Shown here in pieces: positions 23,301-34,429 of a stretch of DNA of 64,000 bases. The position numbers and the translations under genes are program-made. The DNA is taken from contig JARKIP010000038.1 of the NCBI GenBank assembly GCA_029990175.1, positions 23,443,501 through 23,507,500 on the forward strand, given 5' to 3'. Every line of letters starts with the position of its first letter. The first letter of the stretch is position 1. Below the pieces are notes generated by a model that saw nothing but the letters and a program-made list of their open reading frames with translations, ran no database searches and was not told the origin of the DNA. The stretch is from Petunia secreta (taxonomy: Eukaryota > Streptophyta > Magnoliopsida > Solanales > Solanaceae).

Positions 23301-24546
23301 GTATCATTCAATTTATTTACTTAAAGAAAGCATTTCTGAATTGTATCAAAAAAGAAATATTTCGAATAACGCAATATAGTGTTATTTAATAGTGAGGCCA
23401 AAGCGCATTCTTAGAAAAACTGTCACTGAATCTTTCAGAAAACCCAGTCCACGAGTGTCACCCCTTCAACTTTAATTTATTAAATAGGAGTCTGTAATTA
23501 TAATTCACCAATATTTTGGTATTACTTATTTCAATATTATTGTTATTTTTTTAAATTATCGATTGTGCTGGTTCTTCATCCTCGTGCACTTGTGTACTGG
23601 ACAGTGTCTATAGCTGTGTCAAACATTTGCTATTTCTTGCAAATGCATCTGAACGAAAACATTTAAATAATGTAAAGAACAGAAAGGACAAAATACAAGA
23701 GGAAATTGATGAGAATCTTTTAATTAGGATCGAGGACAGCTTTTTAAGTCCCTTTTTGTCTAACCATACGATATCTAAAACTTATCAACTCGACTAATTC
23801 AGATTTATTCGAGTAGGTCCACTACCACGAGGGATAAAGCGCTCGAATCCAATGGCTCTTGTCTTGTAGAAGCGTCCGAGCCATTCCACCACACCCTTTA
23901 GTAAATTTTATAATCTTCCTTAAGGTGGTATGTTAGTCCAAGACCGGTAAAAAACTTGTTAGCACCAGTGTTTACACCAAATATACTATCAAGGTGACTT
24001 TAATGTTATATACAGTGGGTAAAATTTACTATGATAAAAATAGTTTAGTGTCTTTACTCCGCAAAGTGCAAAAATTAATTTTGTGACTTTACCACGGGGA
24101 AACATATGGCCATACTGAAATCTATCCGTTTTTATCTCAAAACAAAACAAACTTTTGAAGTTGAAAAAATAGTTAGAAGTGATGCACCCGTAAGTACTAA
24201 TCTTTGAGGTAAATTCAGAAGTCGAAATTCTACAATCATTCCAGGCTGGATCATATGAAAGTTAGCATGTGAACTTAAATAGAGGTAAACAGTAGAATAG
24301 TATCATGACTATCAGTTCCTTCAATTCCCCTTCCCATACTAAACTAAACAACTCACTCTCCTTATCCTTCCTTGATTCCCCTTCTTTCTCAACACCACTT
24401 TCAATTATAAAACTAGGCTCTCAATAGTTCCTTCATTCCTTTACTTTCATCAAAAGTTTTGATGCTGATTCTCTAAACCATTACTAGTCTTCAAATTTAA
24501 CTCCACTTCCCAATATCATTTTTCCTCTTCATCACTTTGCTTAAAG
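20357..24546. other. Intergenic region between UXS and the NaKR-like gene
   Basis: The first ~120 bp after 20356 are probably UXS 3' UTR. Two stretches (about 21390-21540 and 23770-23925) share elements such as CTGACTAATC/CGACTAATTC and a CACCACACC end, and look like minus-strand pieces of one dispersed repeat, possibly a SINE. At about 23955-24130 there is a decayed transposon-like segment. The ORFs at 21715-21933, 21930-22316 and 22994-23218 have no recognisable features. A possible TATA (ATTATAAAAC, about 24404-24413) precedes the next gene. Confidence 0.5.
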
Positions 24547-27223
24547 ATGAAAGATATATTCTGTGCATCCCAAGCTGCAACAGAAATATGTATCAGTATG
24601 GAACAAGGCTCTTCATCTAATGCTTCCTCTTCCGTTATCCAACTTGGCGGCGGCAGCATTTCCAGCAGCCGCGCAATTGATAGGTAAGGTTTGGATTAAT
24701 GCATTTCTTTGGAAATAATGCAAATTTTGGAACTAGTTGAAGACCTTTTATTTCTCTTAGATTTTCAAGAAGTTTTCTGTCTAGTAACTTGTCATGCATT
24801 TAGTACTTACCTCCAAAGACGGATTCATTATTTAAACTTGATGAATTCGACTTTTATGGTTCTTAGTACTGAACTCATTGAACGTTTAAAACTATGAGTT
24901 CAAATTTAGCATTTGTTAAAATTTTAGTCGGTTTTCACATGTATCTTACGTGCCGGAAATATTTTTTGGTCAATGAATACGATTCCTAAGTGCTGCATCC
25001 GCCCCTAGTTGCTTTATTAATAGGGGATAGAAGACTACAGAGTTGTTCTTATAGTGCAATACGTAAACATACAAGTGTTCCTTCAGGTACAACCCCATAA
25101 TCAGAGATTCACGAAGATCGGTTTCTGGATTCGCCTCTGCGCCTTGCTCTGCTCATCAGTCACCCATATCTCCAAAACCTCAGAGCAAGAACAGAAGATC
25201 AACTTCCAAAGAAACCAAGAAAAAAGGCTCAAGAAAGCCATTGATACCTAAGGATGATGAGAAAAGGAAGAGCAGTGTTGAGGCAAATGAGAATAATAGT
25301 GGTGTTATTAATATAAAGACAAGTACTTGGAGCTGCAAAAAGCCTGGTGAATTTATAACTCCACCTGGTTCTTCTAGGTACCTTTTGAGTGAGAAAAATA
25401 TATTTGATGCTTTATCAGATTTTGACCCTGTTCTTAAGTTGGTTCCTAGCTCTGTGGAACCTGTAAAAACTGCAGCAGATGAATCTTGTCCACCGAAGCC
25501 ACCACCATCTTCTGGCTCTGCTAATCAGGTTTCTTCTCCCTCTTCTCCTTTTAAATCATAGTGACTTTTATTTTATAGCTAATTTATGGTTTTAATGTAT
25601 AAATAGATTCACAAGAAAAATGAGTCTAGTGTATTACTAGCTCAATTGATTGTAAAGACTGTTTTTCTTTGCTCTGCTAAATGCTACCTATTTGTGAACA
25701 TAATTTGGATCGAAATAATATACGACATAATTTTGTATTTACTCCTTTTGTCCCATTTTATATGTTGGTTTTTGACTAATCACGGAATTTAAGAAAAACA
25801 AAGACAAACTTTTGGCACATATTCAATGTATCTTTAGAACTTATGGTCTTAAACATGTAATGATATTTCTATAACTAAACAATCTTGCCATAGGTAAAAC
25901 ACATAGTTTAAAGTTAAGAGTTTTCAAATATAGAAGGTTTCATTCTTTTTACTTTATACTAAAAGGAAAGAATGTAATATAAAATATTTCATTTTGTAAA
26001 AGTTGCAAAAACTTTGAACTATAATACTAGCTCAAACGCAAAAGGTCTGGTTCAGAACGATCTAGCCGTAATCTAATTTAATACTAGCATTATTTCTTTT
26101 TCAGAAAGAAACGGAAAACATTTCTCTTGTTTAAGGGAAAATATAGTAACAAAAAGATACTTTACAGCTTAAACATCTTAGGATGATAGTAAGAGGAAAC
26201 TTCCTTGTTTGTTAGCATGAAAAAGTAGGAGGATTAGTTGTAGAGAGTGGTCCAAAGGGCCAAAGAGACAATATGACAGAGAGTAATGAATATTTGTTGC
26301 AGGTGGTTGTTCTAAGAGTTTCACTGCACTGTAGAGGGTGTGAAAGGAAGATGAGGAAACATATCTCCAGAATGGAAGGTGTGGCTCTAAACTTTGTGAT
26401 AACGTTTTTCTCCTTGTCGAAATTGTTGGGACCATTGACATGCCCCTTTGACATTTGCTCTACACCTACTTTCTCACTAATTTAATCAATATGGAATTCA
26501 AGTTACACATATTTAAAGTTTTTGTAAAAAAATTTTACAATCAGATCACTGTTAAATAATTACTGGTACATCTTTATGAAATGCAAATATATGACATGAC
26601 AAAATGGAAACTCATAAGTTATCACAAGTTAAAAGTCATCGACGGTACATCTTTATGATGTAGCATGTTAAAATGTTCAATCTTTCAGCACACAAGTCGA
26701 CGTCGGCATGAGAGCTTAATTAACTTATAAGTAGTTTTTATATCATGTAAACTCTTGTTTAGAGTCCTGATGAATTTGAGAAACGTGGAAGTACCACAAT
26801 TCCCGTACTGGCCACTTATTGCAAACACTTCAGTTACCTCCTAGAAGCGACTTGATTGTGTAAATATATTTTACCAAATGATGCATATATAAAACTTAAA
26901 TCCGGTGACAAATTATTATCTTTGATTTGTGAGCAGGTGTGACATCTTTCAACATAGATTTTGCTGCTAAGAAGGTAACAGTTATTGGGGATGTGACACC
27001 ATTAGGGGTTCTTGCAAGCGTTTCTAAGGTGAAGAATGCAAAACTTTGGACACCAACAACACTGGAATCTTCAGCACCTTCAGTTCCAGTACATTCAGTT
27101 CCTGTACCTCCAGTTCCAGTACATTCAGTTCCTGTACCTCCAGTTCCAGCACCTTCAGCCAAAGTTAATTTGAGTGATTCTGAGTTCAATAATGCCAAGC
27201 AGCTGGTAGTGCGTGTCTCATGA
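24547..27223 (+). CDS. Heavy-metal-associated domain protein, NaKR (SODIUM POTASSIUM ROOT DEFECTIVE)-like; four exons
   Basis: Exons 24547-24683, 25087-25528, 26303-26378 and 26937-27223 join in phase through GT-AG introns, giving 313 residues. The N-terminus MKDIFCASQAATEICISM and a Ser-rich segment resemble NaKR proteins. A basic Ser/Lys-rich linker follows at about 55-90. Near the end of exon 2 is a conserved SRYLLSEK block and a Pro-rich stretch. The HMA domain (about 194-255) has the metal-binding LHCRGC with both cysteines, split by an intron after RMEG as in many plant HMA proteins. The tail has two full copies and a partial third of a 10-residue Val/Pro/Ser repeat. Arabidopsis NaKR1 acts in phloem, affecting Na+/K+ distribution and FT movement; function here is by homology. 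The start follows CTTAAAG and gives the conserved N-terminus. Confidence 0.87.
25741..26035. mobile_element. Decayed Stowaway-like MITE in intron 2 of the NaKR-like gene
   Basis: It starts CTCCTTTTGTCCCATTTTATATG, a weakened Stowaway end. Internal phrases (GGAATTTAAGAAAAACAAAG, TTATGGTCTTAAACATG, AAAAGGAAAGAATG) recall a common Solanaceae Stowaway subfamily. The right terminus is not clear. Confidence 0.45.
27081..27156 (+). repeat. In-frame 30-bp tandem repeat in the NaKR-like CDS
   Basis: A 30-bp unit (CAGTTCCAGTACATTCAGTT followed by CCTGTACCTC) occurs at 27081-27110 and 27111-27140, with part of a third. Each unit adds ten Val/Pro/Ser/His residues near the C-terminus. Confidence 0.95.
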
Positions 27224-27755
27224 AAAAATAGATAATGTTTCTCGAAATCCACCAACTATTGACCTGATGTAAATTGAAATGTATGTGGTTTAGACTTTAG
27301 AGAGAGGAATTTATAGCCCAGATTGCTTTATCATTTTCCTAATGGATTCTACTTTCCGGTGCTGGTGAACTTTTTTATATTTGTGGAAAAATTTTGCTAT
27401 TTATTTCCACTGAAATCAATACAGGGAACGACGATTATATGCTCCAAACTTTTAGCATGACTCTTACTTGGACAGGCACCTTACCAAGAATAGGATTATC
27501 ATAATTAAGAGTAGTACCATGGTGTGGTTAGTTGAATTTACAATTCCTTTTTTATAACGGATGTGTCTGTCCTAATTGCGTGCACCAAACTAATTCACCC
27601 GATATCTGCTGGCTCTCACATGCAGAACTAACCAAGCTGCCAAAAACTGCTTATTTTTTAAAAGTTGCAGTATCCACCAAGATATAATCAGACAGAGAAA
27701 AAAATACCTAGCCCTTTTTGCCTCTTTCGAGATTTGAACCCCGGTTCCACTCAGA
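27224..27755. other. 3' flank of the NaKR-like gene
   Basis: Probably includes the 3' UTR. At about 27715-27755, minus-strand reading gives GGGGTTCAAATCTCG, a good B-box match, suggesting a tRNA-derived SINE remnant. At 27630-27665 a fragment (CCAAGCTGCCAAAAACTGC) resembles the end of the neighbouring MITE. Confidence 0.4.
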
Positions 27756-28136
27756 GCCTGTTTGGCCAAGCTGTCAAAAACTGCTTATTTTGAAAAGTAC
27801 TTTTATCAGAAATACTTTTCAAATAAGTACTTACTTTTAAAGAATAAGTAGTTTGTGTTTGACCAAAAGTACTTTTCTAAACAATTTGTGTTTGGATAAT
27901 GTTTACAAAAAATACTTTTGATTGTCAAATTAAGAAAAAAATGCATTACTAAGTTTCATTATGCGACTAATATTATTTATCAAAGATTTAAATATTTTTT
28001 CAATAAAAGAGTTAATTTAATATTTTATTTTCATTTCGTTTAGTTTAAATATAAAATATAAAAGAGAATATATACTATGGTTTTTAATCAATAGAAAGAA
28101 AATTAAACCAAAGAGGCAGAAAACAAAGTTTTATAA

Positions 28137-28198
<62 letters not shown>

Positions 28199-28345
28199 CT
28201 TGCGTCGGTAGCATTAGCTAGGCAATCAAGGCAGGTCGAACAGAGTCAGTCCTAGGATGAAGATCATCGGATAAAAAAATGGATTGAGCTGGCTAATCAC
28301 TTGATGACCCGGTGGAGAATGGGAACAGAGAGTCGCTCCCATAAA

Positions 28346-28380
<35 letters not shown>

Positions 28381-28654
28381 AAGAAATATATTGGTTAAAA
28401 TAATTAAATATAGTATGGTAAATAAATATTATTGGTAAGGATAATTTTGTCTTAAAAAATTACTACTAATAAATTGCTTCTGCTTCTGGGGAGAAGCAGA
28501 AATTTGTAGTTTCTTCCCAACAGCAGAAAAAACTGCTTCTGTTTCTTCTCAAAAGTACTTTTTTCTTTTGGCCAAACACCTCAAAATTCTTCAAAAGCGC
28601 TTTTTTCTTTAAAAAAAAGTACTTTTGGCTTCTATGAAGCTTGGCCAAACATGC
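27756..28654. mobile_element. hAT-like MITE with long imperfect inverted repeats
   Basis: The left end (GCCTGTTTGGCCAAGCTGTC...AAAAGTACTTTT) and right end (AAAAGTACTTTTGGCTTC...AAGCTTGGCCAAACATGC) are inverted repeats of about 40 bp. Further self-complementary AAGTACTTTT and CAGAAGCAG motifs lie inside. The GTTTGGCCA end is common in Solanaceae hAT-type MITEs. The centre contains two (AT)n arrays (about 28138-28194 and 28349-28377) around a 150-bp unrelated island. It encodes no transposase. Confidence 0.7.
28138..28377. repeat. Two (AT)n microsatellites flanking a unique 150-bp island
   Basis: Dinucleotide arrays at 28138-28194 and 28349-28377 bracket a segment of balanced composition (28195-28348) that does not resemble the surrounding MITE. 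See findings. Confidence 0.9.
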
Positions 28655-28718
28655 TATCAATCTAAACACTTTGGCTTCTATGAAGCTTGGCCAAACATGC
28701 TATCAATCTAAACACTTT
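28627..28718. repeat. 46-bp tandem duplication at the MITE edge
   Basis: GGCTTCTATGAAGCTTGGCC and the next 26 bases occur twice in perfect tandem (28627-28672 and 28673-28718). The MITE right terminus and its flank are duplicated together. Confidence 0.95.
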
Positions 28719-29285
28719 GATGTGTGAAGGAAAATGTTTTAAAATAAAACTAGTTGTTATAACTACAAACAATTTCTTGATTATGCAAGGATATTTAGAT
28801 GATCACAAAATCTCAGATCCTGTTAGTCTAGGAGACTGCGAATGCTCATTAAGCTTTCTCATCATTCATAATTCTCATTTTATGCCAAAAAGCCAGAAAG
28901 GAGATGCGCATCAATACTTCGCAAAGCAATAAAACATGTTTAGGTTTATTTTGGACTATTGGAGTTTGATCTCCAACTAGTCTGAATCACCACTATCTAC
29001 TTGGGATAATTTTTAAAAAAGGGGTGGTCGACATTTTTAAGAGACTGAAATCACGATCATCTCTATTCTCTAAGGAAGTCAAATTTCGTTCAAATGCTAG
29101 ACTGGAAGTGTAGTATAGTATGGATGACATAACTCCTTCACAAATAGACACTTCTGAATCAACAGTTTTAATAAACTTCCTAACGCAGTTTGTCTTTGAC
29201 CACACCTAGAACCTTTCTCAACCTTCCGTGTAGAGCCATTGATTCTACTCTATTTCATGAAATATGATGTTGTAAATAAACAATC
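28719..29285. other. Intergenic DNA
   Basis: No gene recognised. Small ORFs at 28687-28932 and 28993-29205 lack motifs. Confidence 0.5.
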
Positions 29286-29289
29286 CTAT

Positions 29290-31560
29290 CATAGATCAGT
29301 GGGGGTCTTGAAATTAATGGAACAATAATCCAGGTTGTCATCTTTATATCTGGTCTACTTATAAGCTTACTGGGTAGGCCTTATAAATGCTTTTGGGCAA
29401 CCCTCTCAACAACTAAGAGATCCATTTGAGGAACACAGGGACTAGCTGAAGAACTGAGCTTCCCAATATCAGGAGGCTCAATTTGTACGATAAATATGAT
29501 TTAAAGCACCACTAGTTAAACTAGTTTCAATAAAGCAGAGGGCACCTACATCTCTATATCACCAAGCTTTTCCCAATGTAATCCTTGTGTCTTCAGCCTC
29601 ATAGTTAAAGCTCACAATGTACAGGACTGATTGTGAATGAATGCATCAAAGCGACAACATCACAAAGTATCATTCAGCTTTGCATTCTTGATTAAACATG
29701 TAAGTTCATCATGTCATTTAAAATGCCAAATGAAATTTAAATAGCTCGAGCTCCCCTCCACTAAATCCTAGTTGTCATCATCTGGTTCGCTTGCAAACTT
29801 TACTGGGTATGCCTTATAAATGCTTTTGGGCAACCTTCTCAACAACTAAGAGATCCATTTGAGGAACAGGAGCTAGCTGAACCAATGAGCCTCCGCAATA
29901 TTAAGAGGCTCAATATTCACTATAAATTTGAGGTCAAAGCGCCAATGAATGATTAGACTTCTTTCAATGAAGCAGTGTCATCCCCTCTCTGCACCTACAT
30001 CTCTTTAGCAGCAAATTGCTCATAATACATAGGACTAATTGTGCAGGAATGATAGCACAAGGAAAAGAGAGACAATATCACAAACTTTCATTCTGTTCTG
30101 CATTCTTGATTAAATTGATATAGTTCATCATGTCATTCAAAATACCATCTGAAAAGCTAAAAAGATCCGACTCCATCTCACTATATTACACAAAACTTCA
30201 ATCCACATTTGAATTTGACCCTATTTGCTACAACTCCATCTATATATCTAAACATCTAATAAGCAAAATATATACTCAACAAAATAGAAACATACAAATG
30301 CAACTCAATTTCTACCATACCTCAATCATAGAACCTCAGCTTCAGCTGAAAAACCAACGATCAAGCCCTCTGCCGTCTATGCACAAACCTCTATTGCTAT
30401 CAAGTCGTCATCCTAAATTCAAACCTAGTTTGGGCATTTTATTGCAGTACCAATCCCTGATACATTTGAAAATACGTCTCCCCCTCATCTTTCTTCTTCA
30501 ACATTGTATAAATTATGCCTCGACACAAGTAAGGCCTAAAATTCGTGGGATCCTCCTCCACTAACTCACTATAAAACTTCAACGCATCATCACATTTTCC
30601 TTCAATAACCCATATTTGGGCAAGCAAAAGCTTAAAATCCCTCAATTCACTCTCTTTATTCTCCTTCACAGACATTTCTATTCCAATCTCAACCATTTTC
30701 TCTTTTTTCTTCATTTCCTCTATGGAGTCGTACCTTGACACTGCAAAAACTAGCCTGCGATAAGCATCTACACTATAATGGTCATATTATATAATATGTC
30801 TAAGACCTACTTTAGCTAATCCAAGCTCCCCATTGTGAACATATAAATGGGATATCAAGAAACGCCACTCGGGCTCATCCGACTCGAGCTCAATTTATTC
30901 CTACTGTATTCCTTGAGATATGAAGTTGCTAATAAATAATCTTATGATAGATCCATTAGGGTCTTGATATTACACAAATATGATAAAAATGGAACAATAA
31001 TCCTAGTCGTCATCTTTATATCTGGTTTTACTTGTAAGTTTTACTGGGTACGCCTTATAACTCTTCTAGTCAACCTTCTGAACAACTAACAGATCCATTT
31101 GAGGAACACGGACACTAGTTGAAGCATTGAGCCTCCCAACATCAGGAGGTTGAATTTGCACTATAAATATGATTTAAAGCACCATCAGTTAAGCTTGTTT
31201 CAATGAAGCAGAGGGCACCTACATCTCTATATCACCAAGCTTTTCCCCATGTAATCCTTGCGTCTTCAGCCTCATAGACCTCATAGGACCAATGATGCAG
31301 GAATGAATGCATTATAAACAAAGAGACAACATCACAAAGCATCATTCAGTTTGTATTCTTGATTAACTTTACATAATTCATCATGTCATTCAAAATAATT
31401 TGTGAAACTAAATATCTCGAGCATCACTACAATAAATTACAAAAAATTTAATTCTTTTTCTGAATTTAAACCTAATTGCTACAACGCCATCTATATATCT
31501 AACATCTCGTAAGGAAAATATAAACAAACAAAAAACATACAATGCAACTCAATTTCTACC
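29290..31560. repeat. Three diverged copies of the 3'-flanking region of the SLOW GREEN 1-like gene
   Basis: Blocks at about 29290-29735, 29770-30300 and 30985-31560 share long ordered similarity: a TTACTGGGTA(G/C)GCCTTATAA phrase, AGATCCATTTGAGGAACA, GCACCTACATCTCT, TTGATTAAA, and CATCATGTCATT(C/T)AAAAT. The third lies directly downstream of the intact TPR gene, and the second directly downstream of its broken copy. The first has no coding part left. This is a local duplication series of one gene unit. Confidence 0.8.
30390..30910 (-). pseudogene. Partial SLOW GREEN 1-like TPR pseudogene
   Basis: The minus-strand ORF 30439-30741 aligns with the C-terminal TPR part of the gene at 31610-32632, sharing RDFKLLLAQIWVI, GK(Y/C)DDALK and FRPYLC(Q/R)GIIY. 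Upstream (30742-30910) the homology continues with stops and frame changes (a DAYR.LV motif, then the HNGE region). The 5' half with the transit peptide is absent. The C-terminal end is also altered. It is a non-functional duplicate lying about 0.7 kb downstream of the intact gene. Confidence 0.85.
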
Positions 31561-31609
31561 ATACCTTAATCATAGAACCAAAGATCAAATCCTCCAGCCT
31601 CGATTGCTA

Positions 31610-32632
31610 TCAAGTTGTCATCATAAACTCAAACCTAGCATTAGGATCTTCTTGCGGTACCAATCCCCGATACTTCTCAAAATACTTCTCCGCCTCGTCT
31701 TTCTTCTTCAACTTTGAATATATTATCCCTTGACACAAGTAGGGCCTAAAATCCATCGGTTCCTCCTCAACTAACTCGTTATAAACCTTCAATGCATCAT
31801 CATATTTACCTTGAATAACCCATATTTGTGCAAGCAAAAGCTTAAAATCCCTCATTTCACTCACTTTATTCTCCTTCACACACAATTCTATTCCCTCCTC
31901 GACCATTTTCTCAATTTTCCTCATTTCCTCTACCGATTCATCTTCCGACACTGCAACAACTAGCCCGCGATAAGCATCTACATTACAAGGATCCTTTAAT
32001 ATAATATCTCTAAAACCTAGCCTAGCTAATTCAACCTCCCCATTATGAACATATAAATGTGATTTCAAGAAACGCCACTCGGTCTCATCTGGTTGCTGCT
32101 CAATTAACTTTTCTAGTATACTAAACGCCTCGACTAACTCTCTATTCTTAACGCGGGTTTCTAACAATTTTTTCAAGATTTCAACTTCATTGGGGTTAAT
32201 GGGAAGTTCCTCTTCGAGAGGTTTTTCGGTATTCTCTTCTAAGACTGTTTCCTCGTCTCCAGATCCAACTTGTGGAATAACACTGTATATGTTGTTGTTG
32301 TTGTCGTCTTCTAAGACTGTTTCCTCCTTTACAATTGTGTCAACTGTGGGTGGGGGTGAAACAGGGGTAGAAATAGCTTTCTTGGTGTTTAAATAAAGCC
32401 CTGTGAAGAAAAGGGCAGTGGCTGTTACTGTGGTAATTAATGTTGGTTTAAGAAAAGAGAGTGGGATTAATGATTTAGGGGTTTTAGGGTAAGATGAAGA
32501 GGAGGCTTTTATAGGTAATAATGGGGTTTTGAAAGAAAGAGAAGTTAGGGGTTTAGTTAACAAAGGGAATGAAGGAATAAATTGGTTATGGAAAGGGATT
32601 GTTTTTGTAGGGAAAGGGTTTAAGGTGTTCAT
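31610..32632 (-). CDS. Chloroplast TPR protein, SLOW GREEN 1-like
   Basis: The product is 340 residues if translation starts at the ATG at 32632; an in-frame ATG at 32695 would add 21 hydrophobic residues that spoil the transit peptide. Residues 1-45 are Ser/Thr/Pro/Phe-rich with few acidic residues, as in chloroplast transit peptides. A hydrophobic segment at about 64-82 (LITTVTATALFFTGLYL) may anchor it in a plastid membrane. An acidic linker follows, then at about 145-325 helical TPR-type repeats (LLAQIWVIQGKYDDALKVYN, IIYSKLKKKDEAEKYFEKY). In Arabidopsis, SG1 is needed for chloroplast development and greening; that role is inferred. A single exon and no lesions indicate an active gene. 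A broken copy and duplicated 3' flanks lie downstream. Confidence 0.87.
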   Translation of the reverse strand: MNTLNPFPTKTIPFHNQFIPSFPLLTKPLTSLSFKTPLLPIKASSSSYPKTPKSLIPLSFLKPTLITTVTATALFFTGLYLNTKKAISTPVSPPPTVDTIVKEETVLEDDNNNNIYSVIPQVGSGDEETVLEENTEKPLEEELPINPNEVEILKKLLETRVKNRELVEAFSILEKLIEQQPDETEWRFLKSHLYVHNGEVELARLGFRDIILKDPCNVDAYRGLVVAVSEDESVEEMRKIEKMVEEGIELCVKENKVSEMRDFKLLLAQIWVIQGKYDDALKVYNELVEEEPMDFRPYLCQGIIYSKLKKKDEAEKYFEKYRGLVPQEDPNARFEFMMTT

Positions 32633-33164
32633 GGTGAGGGAGTTGATGAAGAATGAGAGAGCGAGAGTTAAACCCTGGGGATAATGGGAGGTCAACTACA
32701 AGCCTCCAAATTGTTAGGAAAACTTTGAGAGGTTATTTTCCTTCTCGTGGTGGAAAACATGTATTTGAAGACTATTTCCTTTCTAGCAATGACACCCCGA
32801 GACCATTGCACCTGACAATGGCATCAACGGTTTTTTATATATACAACCCTACATTCCTATATTACAAAAAATAACAATATTTTTTAAATTAAAAGACATA
32901 ACATTATTTTTTGTAACACATTTCACAATAATCAATACATTTCTCTAAATTACAAAATCTCACTTTACTCTCTATTACTTAAAAAAAAAAAAACAGAGAT
33001 ATAGCACCTCCCCCCACACCGCCATCACCCCCACCCCCACCATCCCGGTGCCATCACCCCACAATCAATTCGCCTAAAAAAATCACAACAATTCCGATAT
33101 TCATCGCAGAATTCTAGTCACTAATTTTGTCGCGAAATGGAAAAATTCTTTCTTCTCTGTTTTT

Positions 33165-34010
33165 AAAGGCATTTTTGGGACTCGCCCCGGGGCGTGGCAC
33201 TTGCAAAACGCCCTGAAACTCTCGGTCGGAGCTTAGATCCGTGAGGCTTACGCCTCAAGCGCTCGACGATGTGCTCAGAGCACGCCCAATGCCCAACGCT
33301 CGAGACTCGCCTTATAGAGTTTATGCAAATGATCTGTCCAATTCCCTAATTAAGATTGTTCATCCACAATTTTCTTTAAAAATGAAGTTATAGTCATCTA
33401 TAGAAATTCAAAAATTGAGTATAGCTCAATTAATGAGACATAATATTACATGTATTATAATTGAGAATACCATAAGTGTGAATATCATCTATATACTTAA
33501 TCTAAAAATGCATAGCCAATATTTATAATATCATCACTTGTTATTGGTCTTTATGTTTTATTTATGTCACTCAAAATTGTTAGACTTCAATTATTTTACA
33601 ATTTAAAAATAATTTTATATTTATCAATGAAGAATTAATATTTTAAATTATAATAATAATAAATTTTTATTGTTTATTTACTTTTTATAGTAACAAATTT
33701 TATTTTTAATTATTTGAAAGTTAAGGTCTTATAGTTTATTTGTATCTCATAAAAACTGTAACATTATTCAATTTCTTACAATTGTTAAAAAGATTAGATC
33801 TTTTGTTTCTATAATTTTTTTTTATTTTTAATTCTTTTTGTACTTTTGATATTTTTTGGCTCATTATGCTATTTTATTAATTTAAAATTAGTTAAAAAAT
33901 AAGATCCATGGAGCTTACGCCCCATGTCTCGGGGCTTACGCCTCGCCTCATTGTAAGTAAAACGCCTCGCATTGCGCCCCCGCCTTTTAAAACATGCCTC
34001 ATTGTTTTAA
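33165..34010. mobile_element. Nested repeat with GC-rich ends and AT-rich core
   Basis: GC-rich blocks containing GAGGCTTACGCCTCAAGC (about 33240-33260) and GGGGCTTACGCCTCGCC (about 33929-33946) lie at both ends of a very AT-rich 500-bp core, with TTTAAAGGC at the left and CGCCTTTTAAAAC at the right as inverted ends. This is typical of a common Solanaceae MITE (hAT type suspected). Confidence 0.5.
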
Positions 34011-34049
34011 AACGTTCTCAAAAATCACGACACTGGAAAACTAAACCTA

Positions 34050-34357
34050 ACGGCGGCGGCAGCGTTAGTTTCAGTGAATTTTTTTATGAACGGGTGGAGA
34101 AATTGCAGGTTCAGAAGGAAAATTTTGAAAATGCGATGAAAAATTTGGGTCCAGGTTTAGGTGCAGGTCTTGTGCATTTAGATAGTCTGAATTCATTTTC
34201 GAGGATTGAAGATACTTTACCGATGAAGAATAATAAGAACGGTATAATTTGCTATGAGTGTGTGAATATGCGACGGAACTGCGGCGGCATTACGGTGGAG
34301 TTTCATCATTTTTTAAATGATATAATGGTTGCTCGTTGGTTTCGGGTAAATAGATAA
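34050..34357 (+). pseudogene. Coding-like fragment captured in the element
   Basis: An open stretch of about 100 codons lies between the nested MITE and the repeat array: SVSFSEFFYERVEKLQVQ..., GLVHLDSL, then a Cys-containing segment (ICYECVNMRRNCGG). The Gly codons GGCGGCGGC and balanced codon use look like host coding sequence. The reading frame starts inside the nested MITE, so no real start is visible. The end (TTTCGGGTAAATAG) resembles an exon-donor junction. I do not recognise the family. Confidence 0.35.
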
Positions 34358-34429
34358 GATAGTACTAAATTTTTAGGAGTTAGTAGTAAAAAGTAATTAG
34401 TAAGACGTGAACAATGTCAATTTTATCAT

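Noticed and set aside
32653..32695. Upstream ATG at 32695 as the start of the TPR protein
   Set aside because: The extra 21 residues are hydrophobic and precede a better transit-peptide start at 32632; only the shorter form looks like a chloroplast precursor.
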